DNA from: LW40-45 sp048883105
GTDB lineage: Archaea; Asgardarchaeota; Lokiarchaeia; Sigyniarchaeales; SOKP01
Direction: 5' to 3'
NCBI GenBank assembly: GCA_048883105.1
Contig: JBHLQY010000043.1
Span: 1 to 19,456 of the forward strand
Length of the DNA stretch: 19,456 nt
The notes under the pieces were generated by a model. The model saw nothing but the letters and a program-made list of their open reading frames with translations, was not told the DNA's origin and ran no database searches. Position numbers and translations under genes: made by a program. Position 1 is the first letter of the stretch. Every line of letters starts with the position of its first letter. Positions 7,453 to 14,768 of this stretch are shown one piece after another.

Positions 7453-9273
7453 ATGAGGATTGCTGTTCTAAATAAAGACTTATGTAAGCCAGACAAATGT
7501 AGTCCTTTTGGCGAAAAACCTTGTATAAAATACTGTCCAAGAGTCAGAACTGGCGACAAAACAATTATTTTGAATGAAAAGATAAATAAGGCTGAAATAA
7601 CTGAAAGTTTATGTTCCGGCACCGGGATTTGTGTAAAAAAATGTCCTTTTAACGCAATAAGTATTGTTAATCTTCCAGACCCCTTAGAAAATGAAATGAC
7701 ATATAGATACGGGCCTGATCAATTTGCATTATTTCGGATGGCAATTCCAAAGAAGGGAAAAGTACTTGGGTTAATTGGTCAAAATGGTATTGGAAAAAGT
7801 ACAATGTTACGCATTTTATCCGGAGAATCAAAAATGAATCTCGGCCAGTTTGACGATAATGCTCCAAACGATGATGATATTATAAATTTCTTCAAAGGTT
7901 CCGAACTTCAACAATATTTCATAGATATGAAAAACACTAAAGTGAAAATAATTCATAAACCACAAAATATTACAGCAATTCCTAATTTTATATCTGGCAA
8001 GGTTTATGATCTCTTAAAAAAAAATGATACCAAAGATAAATTAGATGATATATCAGAGAAATTAAATTTGACAGAGATTCTGAATAGGAAGATTTCCGTA
8101 TTATCTGGGGGTGAATTACAACGAGTTGCTATAGCTGCTGCATATTTAAAAGATGGTGATGTTTATCTAATTGACGAACCTAGCTCATATTTAGATGTTA
8201 GCGAAAGAATAAATATGGCTAAACTAATTCGATCACTTACCGAGGAAAATAAGACAGTAGTTGTTGTCGAGCATGATCTAGCCATACTTGATTATCTAAG
8301 TGATTACGTTTCCCTTTTTTATGGAATTCCTAGCGTTTATGGAATAATCTCTCATCCACAAGGAGTAAGAGTTGGTATTAATATATATCTCCATGGATAC
8401 ATTAAAGACGAAAATTTACGTATTAGAGATGCCCCAATTAAATTTCACGAACGGCCGCCCCAGGAGTCTTTATTTGACATTGGTGAAGTAATTTACTCTT
8501 ATGAAGATTTGGAAAAAACATTAGGCAATTTTCATTTAACCGTTTCTGGAAGTGAAATCCATGCTGGAGAAATCATAGGTATTTTAGGTCCTAATGGAAT
8601 AGGAAAATCAACATTTATAAATTTGATTGCTAATAAAATTGAAGCAGATAATAAAAATGCTTTAAATTCTGAAGAAGAAGCAGAAACAGAATTAAAGTTC
8701 TCAATTAAACCTCAATATATCAGTTTTAAAGAAGATAGACTAGTAAATGAACTAAAATCTGAGATAAAATTAGCACCTCATCTCAGCCAATCCTATAAGA
8801 AACGCTTAATTAATAATTTAAATTTGGCAAACATTCAAGAAAGATATATTTCAGAATTAAGTGGAGGTGAGCTGCAGAGAGTAGCAATTGCGAACTGTCT
8901 TTCAACTGAAGCAGACTTATATTTACTTGACGAACCTTCAGCTTTTTTAGACGTTGAGATGAGGTTACAAGTAGCTCAATTATTAAGAAAATCAATTGAA
9001 GAATTAAAAAGAGCTGCTTTTGTTGTTGAGCACGATATAATTACTCAAGATTTTATCGCAGATTCAATTTTAGTATTTGAAGGTATTCCAGGATTAGAAG
9101 GCAAAGCCTTATCGCCTCAAAATTTAAGAGATGGGTTTAACTTGTTTTTAAAAATAATGGGTATAACATTTAGAAGAGATTCTGTTACAAATCGGCCTCG
9201 TGTAAATAAATTAGGAAGTAAAAAAGACGTCTATCAAAAAAGAATTAATGAATATTATTACATTCCTAAATGA
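7453..9273 (+). CDS. ABCE1/Rli1 ribosome-recycling ATPase, altered Fe-S motif
   Basis: ABCE1 splits 70S ribosomes after termination by ATP-driven closing of twin ATPase sites. All parts are present in 606 residues: N-terminal Fe-S domain (1-75), NBD1 with Walker A GQNGIGKST (109-117), signature LSGGELQR (217-224) and Walker B LIDEPSSYLD (239-248), hinge, then NBD2 with GPNGIGKST (379-387), LSGGELQR (469-476) and LLDEPSAFLD (491-500). The Fe-S domain departs from the family. The first motif spaces its cysteines C11-x4-C16-x7-C24-x3-C28 instead of the usual short gap. The second reads C54-S-G-T57-G-I-C60-V-K-K-C64, with threonine where CxGCGIC has its second cysteine. The start is ATG at 7453. 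Confidence 0.96.
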   Translation: MRIAVLNKDLCKPDKCSPFGEKPCIKYCPRVRTGDKTIILNEKINKAEITESLCSGTGICVKKCPFNAISIVNLPDPLENEMTYRYGPDQFALFRMAIPKKGKVLGLIGQNGIGKSTMLRILSGESKMNLGQFDDNAPNDDDIINFFKGSELQQYFIDMKNTKVKIIHKPQNITAIPNFISGKVYDLLKKNDTKDKLDDISEKLNLTEILNRKISVLSGGELQRVAIAAAYLKDGDVYLIDEPSSYLDVSERINMAKLIRSLTEENKTVVVVEHDLAILDYLSDYVSLFYGIPSVYGIISHPQGVRVGINIYLHGYIKDENLRIRDAPIKFHERPPQESLFDIGEVIYSYEDLEKTLGNFHLTVSGSEIHAGEIIGILGPNGIGKSTFINLIANKIEADNKNALNSEEEAETELKFSIKPQYISFKEDRLVNELKSEIKLAPHLSQSYKKRLINNLNLANIQERYISELSGGELQRVAIANCLSTEADLYLLDEPSAFLDVEMRLQVAQLLRKSIEELKRAAFVVEHDIITQDFIADSILVFEGIPGLEGKALSPQNLRDGFNLFLKIMGITFRRDSVTNRPRVNKLGSKKDVYQKRINEYYYIPK

Positions 9274-9330
9274 TTCAAATTTAATGAAATAAATCAGAAG
9301 AAATATTTAATGAGCAATTTGAACATAATA
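9274..9330. repeat. Inverted repeat between convergent ABCE1 and aldolase genes
   Basis: TTCAAATT (9274-9281) and AATTTGAA (9316-9323) are perfect complements 34 nt apart, directly after the ABCE1 stop. A shared end-of-transcript structure for the two converging genes is possible, but the loop is long and the arms AT-rich. Confidence 0.3.
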
Positions 9331-10347
9331 TTATATAATATATTTTGCTTGACCTGCTGAACCTAAGACTTCTTTATTTTTTCGTTTTATCATTTCAATT
9401 AATTCTTGGCGTGCAGGACCTAAGTACTGTCTTGGATCAAAATGATCTGGATGTTCAGCTAGATATTTTCTTACCATAGCTGTGACTACTAATCTTCCGT
9501 CAGTATCGATATTGATTTTACTAACTCCATATTGAGTTGCTTTTCTTAATTGTTCTTCAGGAATTCCAAAAGCTTTTTTTAAGGATCCTCCATGCTGATT
9601 TATAGTATCCACATATTTTTTTAATACAGAGGACGAACCATGTAAAACAATAGGAAACTTTCCGAGTCGCTTTCTTACTTCTTGCAAAATATCGAATCTC
9701 AATTCAGGAATATCTAATTCCGATTCTACTTTAAACTTATATGCTCCATGTGAAGTACCTATTGCAATCGCTAAAGACCCCGCGCACGATGATTCTAAAG
9801 TCCAGAGGGCTCTTAAGCCCGTTCTAGAAACAAAATCTTCCACTTGTTCCGGATCTGTATAATGATGTTCTTCTGATTTGACATGTTCTTCAATTCCAGC
9901 AAGGACACCTAATTCTGCTTCTACGCTAACATCCCTCTCTCTTGCATATTCAACAACTCTTTTCGTTATTTTAATATTTTCTTCATATGGTAAATGACTT
10001 CCATCAAACATTACGCTAGAGAACCCGCTATCAATAACGGCTTTACACAAATCGAAAGAATTTCCATGATCTAAATGTAATGCAATAGGTATTTCATATC
10101 CTAATTCTTTAGCCATTTCTACTCCTCCTTGTCCTAAATAGCGCAACATAGTTTGGTTAGCATAAGCTCTAGCTCCTTGAGATATTTGAATAATGACAGG
10201 AGAGTTACTTTCTCCGCAACCGATAATTATTGCCTGTAGTTGTTCTAAATTGTTGATATTATAGCCAGGCACAGCGAATTCTCTTTCTAATGCAATTTCA
10301 AACATTTTTCGTGTATTTACCAAACCCAATTCTTTATAAGATACCAT
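9331..10347 (-). CDS. fba: Fructose-bisphosphate aldolase, class II (bacterial type)
   Basis: Zinc-dependent cleavage and synthesis of fructose 1,6-bisphosphate in glycolysis or gluconeogenesis. Class II landmarks, numbered from ATG 10347: LHLDHG (90-95, Asp93 and metal His94), SVMFDGSHLPYEENI (111-125), EAELGVLAGIEE (143-154), GTSHGAYKF (197-205, metal His200), VLHGSSSV (234-241, metal His236) and INIDTDGR (278-285). The protein is 338 residues. A TTG 9 bp upstream is in frame, but the ATG gives MVSYKEL, a good class II start. Most archaea use other aldolases, so transfer from bacteria is likely. Residues about 178-189 (LRALWTLESSCA) look like an insertion before GSLAIAIGTSHG. The substrate could instead be a related ketose bisphosphate. 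Confidence 0.9.
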   Translation of the reverse strand: MVSYKELGLVNTRKMFEIALEREFAVPGYNINNLEQLQAIIIGCGESNSPVIIQISQGARAYANQTMLRYLGQGGVEMAKELGYEIPIALHLDHGNSFDLCKAVIDSGFSSVMFDGSHLPYEENIKITKRVVEYARERDVSVEAELGVLAGIEEHVKSEEHHYTDPEQVEDFVSRTGLRALWTLESSCAGSLAIAIGTSHGAYKFKVESELDIPELRFDILQEVRKRLGKFPIVLHGSSSVLKKYVDTINQHGGSLKKAFGIPEEQLRKATQYGVSKINIDTDGRLVVTAMVRKYLAEHPDHFDPRQYLGPARQELIEMIKRKNKEVLGSAGQAKYII

Positions 10348-10411
10348 TTTAATCAATTTTTTACTTTTTTTATATTAATATTTTTATATATTTTATTTAT
10401 TATTTAGATTT

Positions 10412-10436
10412 TATACTCCATAATTTCCATTGCAAA
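10412..10436 (+). repeat. Left arm of 25-bp inverted repeat
   Basis: The arm begins TATACTCCATAATTTC and ends ATTGCAAA. It matches the complement of 10590-10614 at 24 of 25 positions; the single difference is C versus G at the 17th base. It lies 65-90 bp upstream of the aldolase start codon, so it could be an operator as well as an element end. Confidence 0.8.
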
Positions 10437-10589
10437 AATTATTTTTAAAAAATCTGTATGATATTAGTTAGAAAATTAAATTAAATAACCAATTAATAAT
10501 CTACTTTAAATATAAAAGAAATTTTTGTTAATGGGGTTTATTTTATAATATATAATATATTTTGTTATAACATTATTTTATAATAAAAA

Positions 10590-10614
10590 TTTGCAATCGA
10601 AATTATGGAGTATA
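10590..10614 (-). repeat. Right arm of 25-bp inverted repeat
   Basis: Read on the minus strand this arm begins TATACTCCATAATTTC and ends ATTGCAAA, mirroring 10412-10436 with one mismatch. It lies 54 bp past the 3' end of the small winged-helix gene. Outer edges of the pair are 203 bp apart, similar to a miniature inverted-repeat element. I could not find a clear target-site duplication. Confidence 0.8.
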
Positions 10615-10667
10615 TAATATTATTATTAAAAAAAATTAAAAAAAAATCCATTTGATAATTATTGACA

Positions 10668-10922
10668 TTATTTTAATTTCCAAAAAACTAAAGGCCTGCC
10701 CCTTCTCCCATTGTTCCTTGTAAATTTTTCAACAACTTTTCTTTTATGTAGTTTAATTAAATTATCGTAGATTGTAGTTCTAGGTGTATTTAATTGATTT
10801 ACTAAATCTCTTCTTGTCATTGGCCCTAATCTTTGTAAAACTTTTATTAAATTATTTTGAATAGGATACAAAAATTCTTTTGATGTTAGATAGTTTTCAA
10901 TTAACAAGACATTATTACTCAT
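10668..10922 (-). CDS. Small winged-helix DNA-binding protein
   Basis: An 84-residue single-domain regulator. Residues about 20-48 (IQNNLIKVLQRLGPMTRRDLVNQL) form the first two helices. NTPRTTIYDNLIKLHKRKVV (45-64) is the recognition helix and turn. EKFTRNNGRRGRPLVFWKLK is a basic wing whose GRRGRP tip suits the minor groove. There is no effector domain. The ATG is preceded by GGAGG at 8 nt, one of the strongest Shine-Dalgarnos in the window. A tandem 11-bp repeat lies 48-69 bp upstream of the start and could be its own operator. Next to it is the inverted-repeat spacer and the aldolase gene, a possible target. Confidence 0.72.
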   Translation of the reverse strand: MSNNVLLIENYLTSKEFLYPIQNNLIKVLQRLGPMTRRDLVNQLNTPRTTIYDNLIKLHKRKVVEKFTRNNGRRGRPLVFWKLK

Positions 10923-10969
10923 TTTTTTTCCTCCAATTTTTATTTTATGGCAGTTCTAATCAATTTACG

Positions 10970-10991
10970 TTCGACAATTTTTCGACAATTT
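10970..10991. repeat. Tandem 11-bp direct repeat upstream of the wHTH gene
   Basis: TTCGACAATTT occurs twice with no gap (10970-10980 and 10981-10991). The 11-bp period is about one helical turn, so a bound protein would sit on one face of the DNA. A degenerate third copy, TTGACAAG, follows near 11006. The repeat sits just upstream of where the minus-strand promoter of the 10668-10922 gene should be. Confidence 0.7.
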
Positions 10992-11043
10992 AAACTGTGA
11001 ACTTATTGACAAGTCCTTAAGATATAATTGGGGCAGATTATAT

Positions 11044-11080
11044 TTAAATGTGTTTATTTATGCATTATTATCACATTTAA
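11044..11080. promoter_or_regulatory. Perfect 9-bp dyad upstream of the RHH gene
   Basis: TTAAATGTG (11044-11052) and CACATTTAA (11072-11080) are exact inverted copies separated by 19 bp. They lie 73-109 bp before the RHH-protein start in the divergent region 10923-11152. A dimeric regulator, such as the RHH protein itself, could bind here. That is inference. Confidence 0.5.
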
Positions 11081-11152
11081 GCACAAACATTTATTAATCA
11101 TTAATTATATTAAAATTCTAACGAAAAAAAAATATTGATTCCTTTCTGAAAA

Positions 11153-11524
11153 ATGACAGATACAGCAAGAACACATGTTACTTTAGAAAAGAGTTATATG
11201 GAATTAGTAGAAGAATTAATAGATGTATTTGGAGCAACTAAAGCTCAAGTAATCAGCAATATTGTTCAACTTTTTTTTAATGAAAGTAAAAATGATGCAC
11301 TTTTAGAGAAATTAAGAGCAAGGAAAAGAAAGATAAAACCACCTGATTCATCTGAAATTAACGAAAAAATTACAAAATACTTAAAAAGAGCAGATAAAAT
11401 TCCTTTTGAAGTTTTTGTAAATCATTTAAAATTGGATCCTAATTTTGTTATTGAACATCTTAATGAATGGGGCGAAAAACACAACTTTCTATTTAAAGAC
11501 AATAAAATTGTTAAAGAAAAATAA
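11153..11524 (+). CDS. Ribbon-helix-helix protein with C-terminal helical domain
   Basis: A 123-residue protein in two parts. Residues 6-45 look like a ribbon-helix-helix unit: strand RTHVTLEKSYM, helix MELVEELIDVFG, turn at GATKA, helix KAQVISNIVQLFFNES. A basic linker follows (about 52-65, KLRARKRKIKPPD). Residues 68-123 form a helical, winged-helix-like module (INEKITKYLKRADKIPFEVFVNHLKLDPNFVIEHLNEWG). RHH proteins bind DNA as dimers through the strand, so a transcription factor is likely. Targets are unknown. The start is ATG with no clear Shine-Dalgarno and a TATA-like AATTATATTAAAATT about 45 bp upstream. It converges on the HIT gene with 13 bp between stops. Confidence 0.65.
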   Translation: MTDTARTHVTLEKSYMELVEELIDVFGATKAQVISNIVQLFFNESKNDALLEKLRARKRKIKPPDSSEINEKITKYLKRADKIPFEVFVNHLKLDPNFVIEHLNEWGEKHNFLFKDNKIVKEK

Positions 11525-11537
11525 GTTGAAAGATAAA

Positions 11538-11951
11538 TTATGCTTTTAAAAGATTTAACATTTTATTGAGGTCTTCTTCAGAGGCTTGATTTCTAGGAAT
11601 TTTAAGCTCAAATTTTTCATCAGTTTTCTTTCTTGGAATAATATGTACATGAAAATGCATTATTATTTGACCAGCCGCTTCAAAATTATTTTGAAGTATA
11701 TTATATCCCTCAATCTTTAATTGTTTATGAATTAGAATTGCCAAATTTTTGATTACCTTAAAGAGTTCAGTAAGTTCATCTTCAGGAATGTCTTCTATAT
11801 TATTATAATGATTTTTAGGAATAACAACAGTATGGCCATCATTTATTGGAAAGATATCTAAGAAGGCTAAATTTTTTTCGTTTTCAAACACTATTTTAGA
11901 TGGAATCTCTTTCTTTACAATTTTACAAAAGATACAATCTTCTACATTCAT
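11538..11951 (-). CDS. HIT-family nucleotide hydrolase (HinT-like)
   Basis: HIT proteins hydrolyse adenosine 5'-phosphoramidates and related nucleotide conjugates, forming a covalent nucleotidyl-histidine. The catalytic triad motif is HFHVHII (residues 99-105) followed by PRK. The N-terminus has CIFCKI (6-11), which with His48 (KNHY) and His99 fits the zinc-site variant of the family. DIFPINDGHTVVIPKNHY (32-49) is the usual HIT core. The size, 137 residues, is normal. The start is ATG. No partner is suggested by the neighbours. Confidence 0.93.
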   Translation of the reverse strand: MNVEDCIFCKIVKKEIPSKIVFENEKNLAFLDIFPINDGHTVVIPKNHYNNIEDIPEDELTELFKVIKNLAILIHKQLKIEGYNILQNNFEAAGQIIMHFHVHIIPRKKTDEKFELKIPRNQASEEDLNKMLNLLKA

Positions 11952-12152
11952 TATTTTTTTAACACATTAAAATTTGAAAATCTAAACAGACCTTATTTCT
12001 ATTTAATTTTAAAAATTTTTTATACTATTCTATTAGATTCTTTGTAATAAAAATTTAAATTTTTTAAAAGTAAGATAAAATTAAAAAATACTAAATATAT
12101 CTCTTATTATTAAATTTTTAAAGTTCAAATTATAAAAAGAGATGTTTAAATT
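11952..12152. promoter_or_regulatory. Divergent AT-rich promoter region
   Basis: This 201-bp spacer lies between the HIT gene and the beta-helix gene. It contains only A/T-rich runs such as TTTTTTATACTATTC near 12020 and AAATTTAAATTTTTT near 12055. I see no strong repeat or RNA gene. Confidence 0.35.
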
Positions 12153-12758
12153 ATGGTATTATTAGAATATGATGGAAAAAAACCGATTATAAACGAAAAC
12201 GCTTATGTTTCACCACTGGCGACTTTAATAGGCGACGTTGTCATTAATAACAATGTAGTCATTTGGCCTGGATCAATCATTCGAGCAGAAAAAGCTCAAA
12301 TTAATATAGGGGAGTACTCAACTATTTTTGACGGAGTAAGTTTGTTTACGCGCTCACAAAAAAGCCCTATTAATATAGGTAGATACTGTATATTAGAGAC
12401 GGGCGTTACTCTGCTGGGGGGATTCCTAGAAGATTACGTTCAAATAATGGAAGGAAGCATAATTTTTGAAGAATGTTCGATTGGAGAAGGAGCAGTTATA
12501 TTAAATAAGAGCCAAGTACCACCAGGATTAATAATTCCTGCTCGAGCCGTGATGAAAGGTATACCTGTAGAAACCATTAGAGAACAAACTCGGAAAGATG
12601 TTTTAGAACAAAAAGAAAGAGCTGATCATTATACACAATTATTTATTAAAATTAATAAAATGCTTCCAAATGCTCAAGGTTATTTATTAACTCTTCCAGA
12701 TTTTATAAAAATGTTAATGAAAAAAGAAAAAGAGGGAAAAGGAGGAGAGATTCCCTAA
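12153..12758 (+). CDS. Left-handed beta-helix protein, gamma-carbonic-anhydrase-like without zinc histidines
   Basis: A 201-residue hexapeptide-repeat protein. Residues 11-135 give successive turns of the helix (YVSPLATLIGDVVINNNVVIWPGSIIRAE and onward), the architecture of the gamma-carbonic-anhydrase/PaaY/YrdA group. The segment AQINIGEYSTIFDGVSLFT (48-66) normally ends in a zinc histidine; here it is Phe/Thr. The next segment YCILETGVTLLGGF (78-91) normally contains two more; here they are Glu and Leu/Gly. So the metal site is gone, and catalysis as a carbonic anhydrase is unlikely. A C-terminal helix (140-195) follows and may cap the trimer. The start is ATG. Its stop overlaps the TFB stop by 4 bp. 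Confidence 0.8.
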   Translation: MVLLEYDGKKPIINENAYVSPLATLIGDVVINNNVVIWPGSIIRAEKAQINIGEYSTIFDGVSLFTRSQKSPINIGRYCILETGVTLLGGFLEDYVQIMEGSIIFEECSIGEGAVILNKSQVPPGLIIPARAVMKGIPVETIREQTRKDVLEQKERADHYTQLFIKINKMLPNAQGYLLTLPDFIKMLMKKEKEGKGGEIP

Positions 12759-13642
12759 ACTCTAATATTTAATCTCATTATTAATTCTTTATATCTAGAG
12801 CGAAGAGTAACTTCAGTAACTCCCACTAAGTTAGCAATTTCCTTTTGAGAAACTCTCTTGTTACGGATTTTGCAGACCAAATACAGAGCTCCAGCACATA
12901 AACCCTTGGGATCCTTACCACTTGTCGAAAATTTTAATATAAATGTTTTTAAAATATTGATTGTTGTTTTTTCAATATCAGCATCTAAATTTAAATCTGC
13001 AATAAATCGTGGAATAAGCGAAATTGGATCTGTAGAAGGTACTTTCAAATTTAATTCTCGAATTAATGTTCTATAACACCTTCTTACATTCTTAGCATTT
13101 ACGGAAGTTTCATCCAAGATTTCCTGAAGAGTTCTAGGGATTTTTTTCTCTCTACACGCAAAATATAAACATGCAGCTACCATTCCGTTGATTGATCTGC
13201 CCCTGAGCAATTTTTTCTTAAAAGCCCCCTTATAAAGGCGTATTGCTGACTTTTTGATGTGATCTGGTAAGTTTAAATTACTACCAATTCTTTTTAATTC
13301 TGTAGTTGCGATTAACATATTTCTTTTCTCCCAAGTCATTCGTGAATTCCATTTAGCTGCTCTTTTTAAGTCTGGATTTTTAATATTGTTTTTATCTATA
13401 ACTGTACTTAATCCCATGTCTGGTAATAAAATTGAAATTGGGGATCCTGTCCTTTCTCTCTTTTCTTTTTCTTGTTTAGTGAATGCTCTTTTACCACTAT
13501 GATAAATATCTACAACTCTCTCTCTTATCACTAAGCCACACTGACCACAAACAACCTCCCCCTTATCATGAAGTGAAATAATCTTGCCCTTACATTCGGG
13601 ACAAAAATTTACTAAACTACTTAATTCTGATTTTGTTTCCAT
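12755..13642 (-). CDS. tfb: Transcription initiation factor B (TFB)
   Basis: TFB binds TBP-TATA DNA and loads archaeal RNA polymerase. The 295-residue protein has the zinc ribbon CPECKGKI...VVCGQCGLV (Cys14, 17, 32, 35), then the B-reader/linker (about 45-100, including GSPISILLPDMGLSTVID), then two cyclin repeats (about 105-195 and 200-290), the second ending in SQKEIANLVGVTEVTLRSRY, the BRE-reading helix-turn-helix. The length is standard. The ATG start is preceded by GAGGTTGAT. The promoter likely uses GATATAAG (complement of 13681-13688), with an inverted repeat just upstream of it. It converges on the beta-helix gene with overlapping stops. Confidence 0.96.
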   Translation of the reverse strand: METKSELSSLVNFCPECKGKIISLHDKGEVVCGQCGLVIRERVVDIYHSGKRAFTKQEKEKRERTGSPISILLPDMGLSTVIDKNNIKNPDLKRAAKWNSRMTWEKRNMLIATTELKRIGSNLNLPDHIKKSAIRLYKGAFKKKLLRGRSINGMVAACLYFACREKKIPRTLQEILDETSVNAKNVRRCYRTLIRELNLKVPSTDPISLIPRFIADLNLDADIEKTTINILKTFILKFSTSGKDPKGLCAGALYLVCKIRNKRVSQKEIANLVGVTEVTLRSRYKELIMRLNIRV

Positions 13643-13702
13643 TATATCAACCTCTTTTCATATTCAACCAAAAATTCATTCTTATATCAAGACAATACCA
13701 TA

Positions 13703-13723
13703 GAGTTTAACCCAAGTTAACTC
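13703..13723. promoter_or_regulatory. Operator-like inverted repeat upstream of the TFB promoter
   Basis: GAGTTTAAC (13703-13711) and GTTAACTC (13716-13723) are complementary apart from one extra T. Read from the minus strand this lies 15-35 bp upstream of the TATA-like GATATAAG of tfb, where a repressor or activator would sit. If transcribed it would fold with a 4-nt loop. Confidence 0.4.
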
Positions 13724-13893
13724 TGAATTAAAAATTAATAATATCGGGTGACTGAAACCGTAGCACAATTTATATGGCAAATTATAATACAAAGTTTAAA
13801 TATATAAATGTTTCGATAAATTGAGGGAATCTTGTGGGAATTTACCATATCATACTATTAAGTAATTAACATTTTTATTTCTATAAATTTAAA

Positions 13894-14325
13894 TTAGAGA
13901 ATTTTTTCACATTCTGAATTAATAACCTTCATAGTGGAATTAAAATTGCTCCACCAATCTTGTCCTTGTTGTGCCACTAAAATCGAATCAACTTTTCGAG
14001 AATCTAAACATCTAATTTCTTCTTTCTGATCTTTTATTTTATCTTTCCATATTGTAGAAAATATTCCTTGTATGTTTATTTTTACTTTTTTTAGGAGCTC
14101 TTCATAAGAAACAGTAACATCCTCCGTTTTTTGGAGCCTCTGAAGCTGTTGTAATTTTACTTTTTCCTTGGCTTGATTAAGATCATTACAATTAATTATC
14201 ACTGTAAATGGGGTATCTCTTCCATATTTACAATGTCTTTGAATTTCGCATGGACGGCAATAACTCTCGAAACTAATACTAAAATCTTGTAGTCCTATTA
14301 TTGAATAATTTAAAACACTCGGCAT
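13894..14325 (-). CDS. Unrecognised cysteine-containing protein
   Basis: I do not recognise this 143-residue protein. The N-terminal part is beta-rich (VLNYSIIGLQDFSISFES) and carries a cysteine cluster CRPCEIQRHC (Cys23, 26, 32), plus Cys46. Three cysteines with C-x2-C-x5-C spacing could bind a metal. Residues 50-100 are strongly helical and charged (QAKEKVKLQQLQRLQKTEDV), perhaps a coiled coil. The end includes QQGQDWWSNFNSTMKVINSE. I prefer ATG 14325 because GTGA at 14334-14331 sits 5 nt upstream as a ribosome-binding box; starting at that GTG would add three residues. It diverges from eS17. No function is claimed. Confidence 0.5.
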   Translation of the reverse strand: MPSVLNYSIIGLQDFSISFESYCRPCEIQRHCKYGRDTPFTVIINCNDLNQAKEKVKLQQLQRLQKTEDVTVSYEELLKKVKINIQGIFSTIWKDKIKDQKEEIRCLDSRKVDSILVAQQGQDWWSNFNSTMKVINSECEKIL

Positions 14326-14494
14326 TACACTCACTTTTTATCTATTCATTTAAAATTATATTCTTTTAATTATTAAAATTTAGGGATAAATCAGTCAAAA
14401 ACTCAAACTTTTACAAAAGAATTTATTTTATTGATTATTATATTTCAAAAAAGAATCAAATTAATTATAAAACATATCAATTTAAGAAACAGAA
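14326..14494. promoter_or_regulatory. Divergent promoter region of the orphan gene and eS17
   Basis: The plus strand carries AATTATAAAAC (around 14463-14472), a good TATA box about 27 bp before the eS17 ATG. That would make the eS17 transcript nearly leaderless, in line with the lack of a Shine-Dalgarno. The rest is featureless and AT-rich. Confidence 0.45.
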
Positions 14495-14698
14495 ATGGGA
14501 AAAGTACGTACTGTCTTAATCAAAAATGTCTCAAAAGAATTAATAACTAAGTATCCTAATGTATTTACTACCGATTTTGAAGAAAATAAGAAAATATTAG
14601 ATAAATATCTTGAAATTGATTCAAAACATTTAAGAAACAGAATTTCAGGATATATTGTTAATTTGCTTAAAATAAGGAATAGAGAGGCATCAGCTTAA
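14495..14698 (+). CDS. rps17e: Small-subunit ribosomal protein eS17
   Basis: eS17 is an archaeal/eukaryotic 30S protein with no bacterial counterpart. All 67 residues align by eye with the family: MGKVRTVLIKNVSKELITKYP, then FTTDFEENKKILDKYLEI, then SKHLRNRISGYIVNLLK. The size matches archaeal eS17, which lacks the long eukaryotic C-terminal extension. It probably starts a short unit with the zinc-ribbon gene 70 bp downstream. No Shine-Dalgarno is seen, consistent with a leaderless transcript. Confidence 0.95.
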   Translation: MGKVRTVLIKNVSKELITKYPNVFTTDFEENKKILDKYLEIDSKHLRNRISGYIVNLLKIRNREASA

Positions 14699-14768
14699 AA
14701 ATAGTACTGTTAATTTTATAAAAAAATTTTTAGAATTAATTAAATAATAAAAGCGTTTAGTGATTAAT

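Larger units (their letters stand above)
10348..10667. other. Extremely AT-rich spacer with 25-bp inverted repeat pair
   Basis: No gene is visible in this 320-bp gap. It carries two 25-bp arms in opposite orientation, listed separately, with AT-only sequence between them such as TTATAATATATAATATATTT near 10552. TATA-like sequence on the minus strand just before 10347 may serve the aldolase. Confidence 0.6.

Noticed and set aside
7667..8995. Minus-strand open frames inside ABCE1
   Set aside because: Antisense shadows of the conserved ATPase domains.
12858..13076. Plus-strand open frame inside the TFB gene
   Set aside because: Antisense shadow of TFB codons with no independent features.
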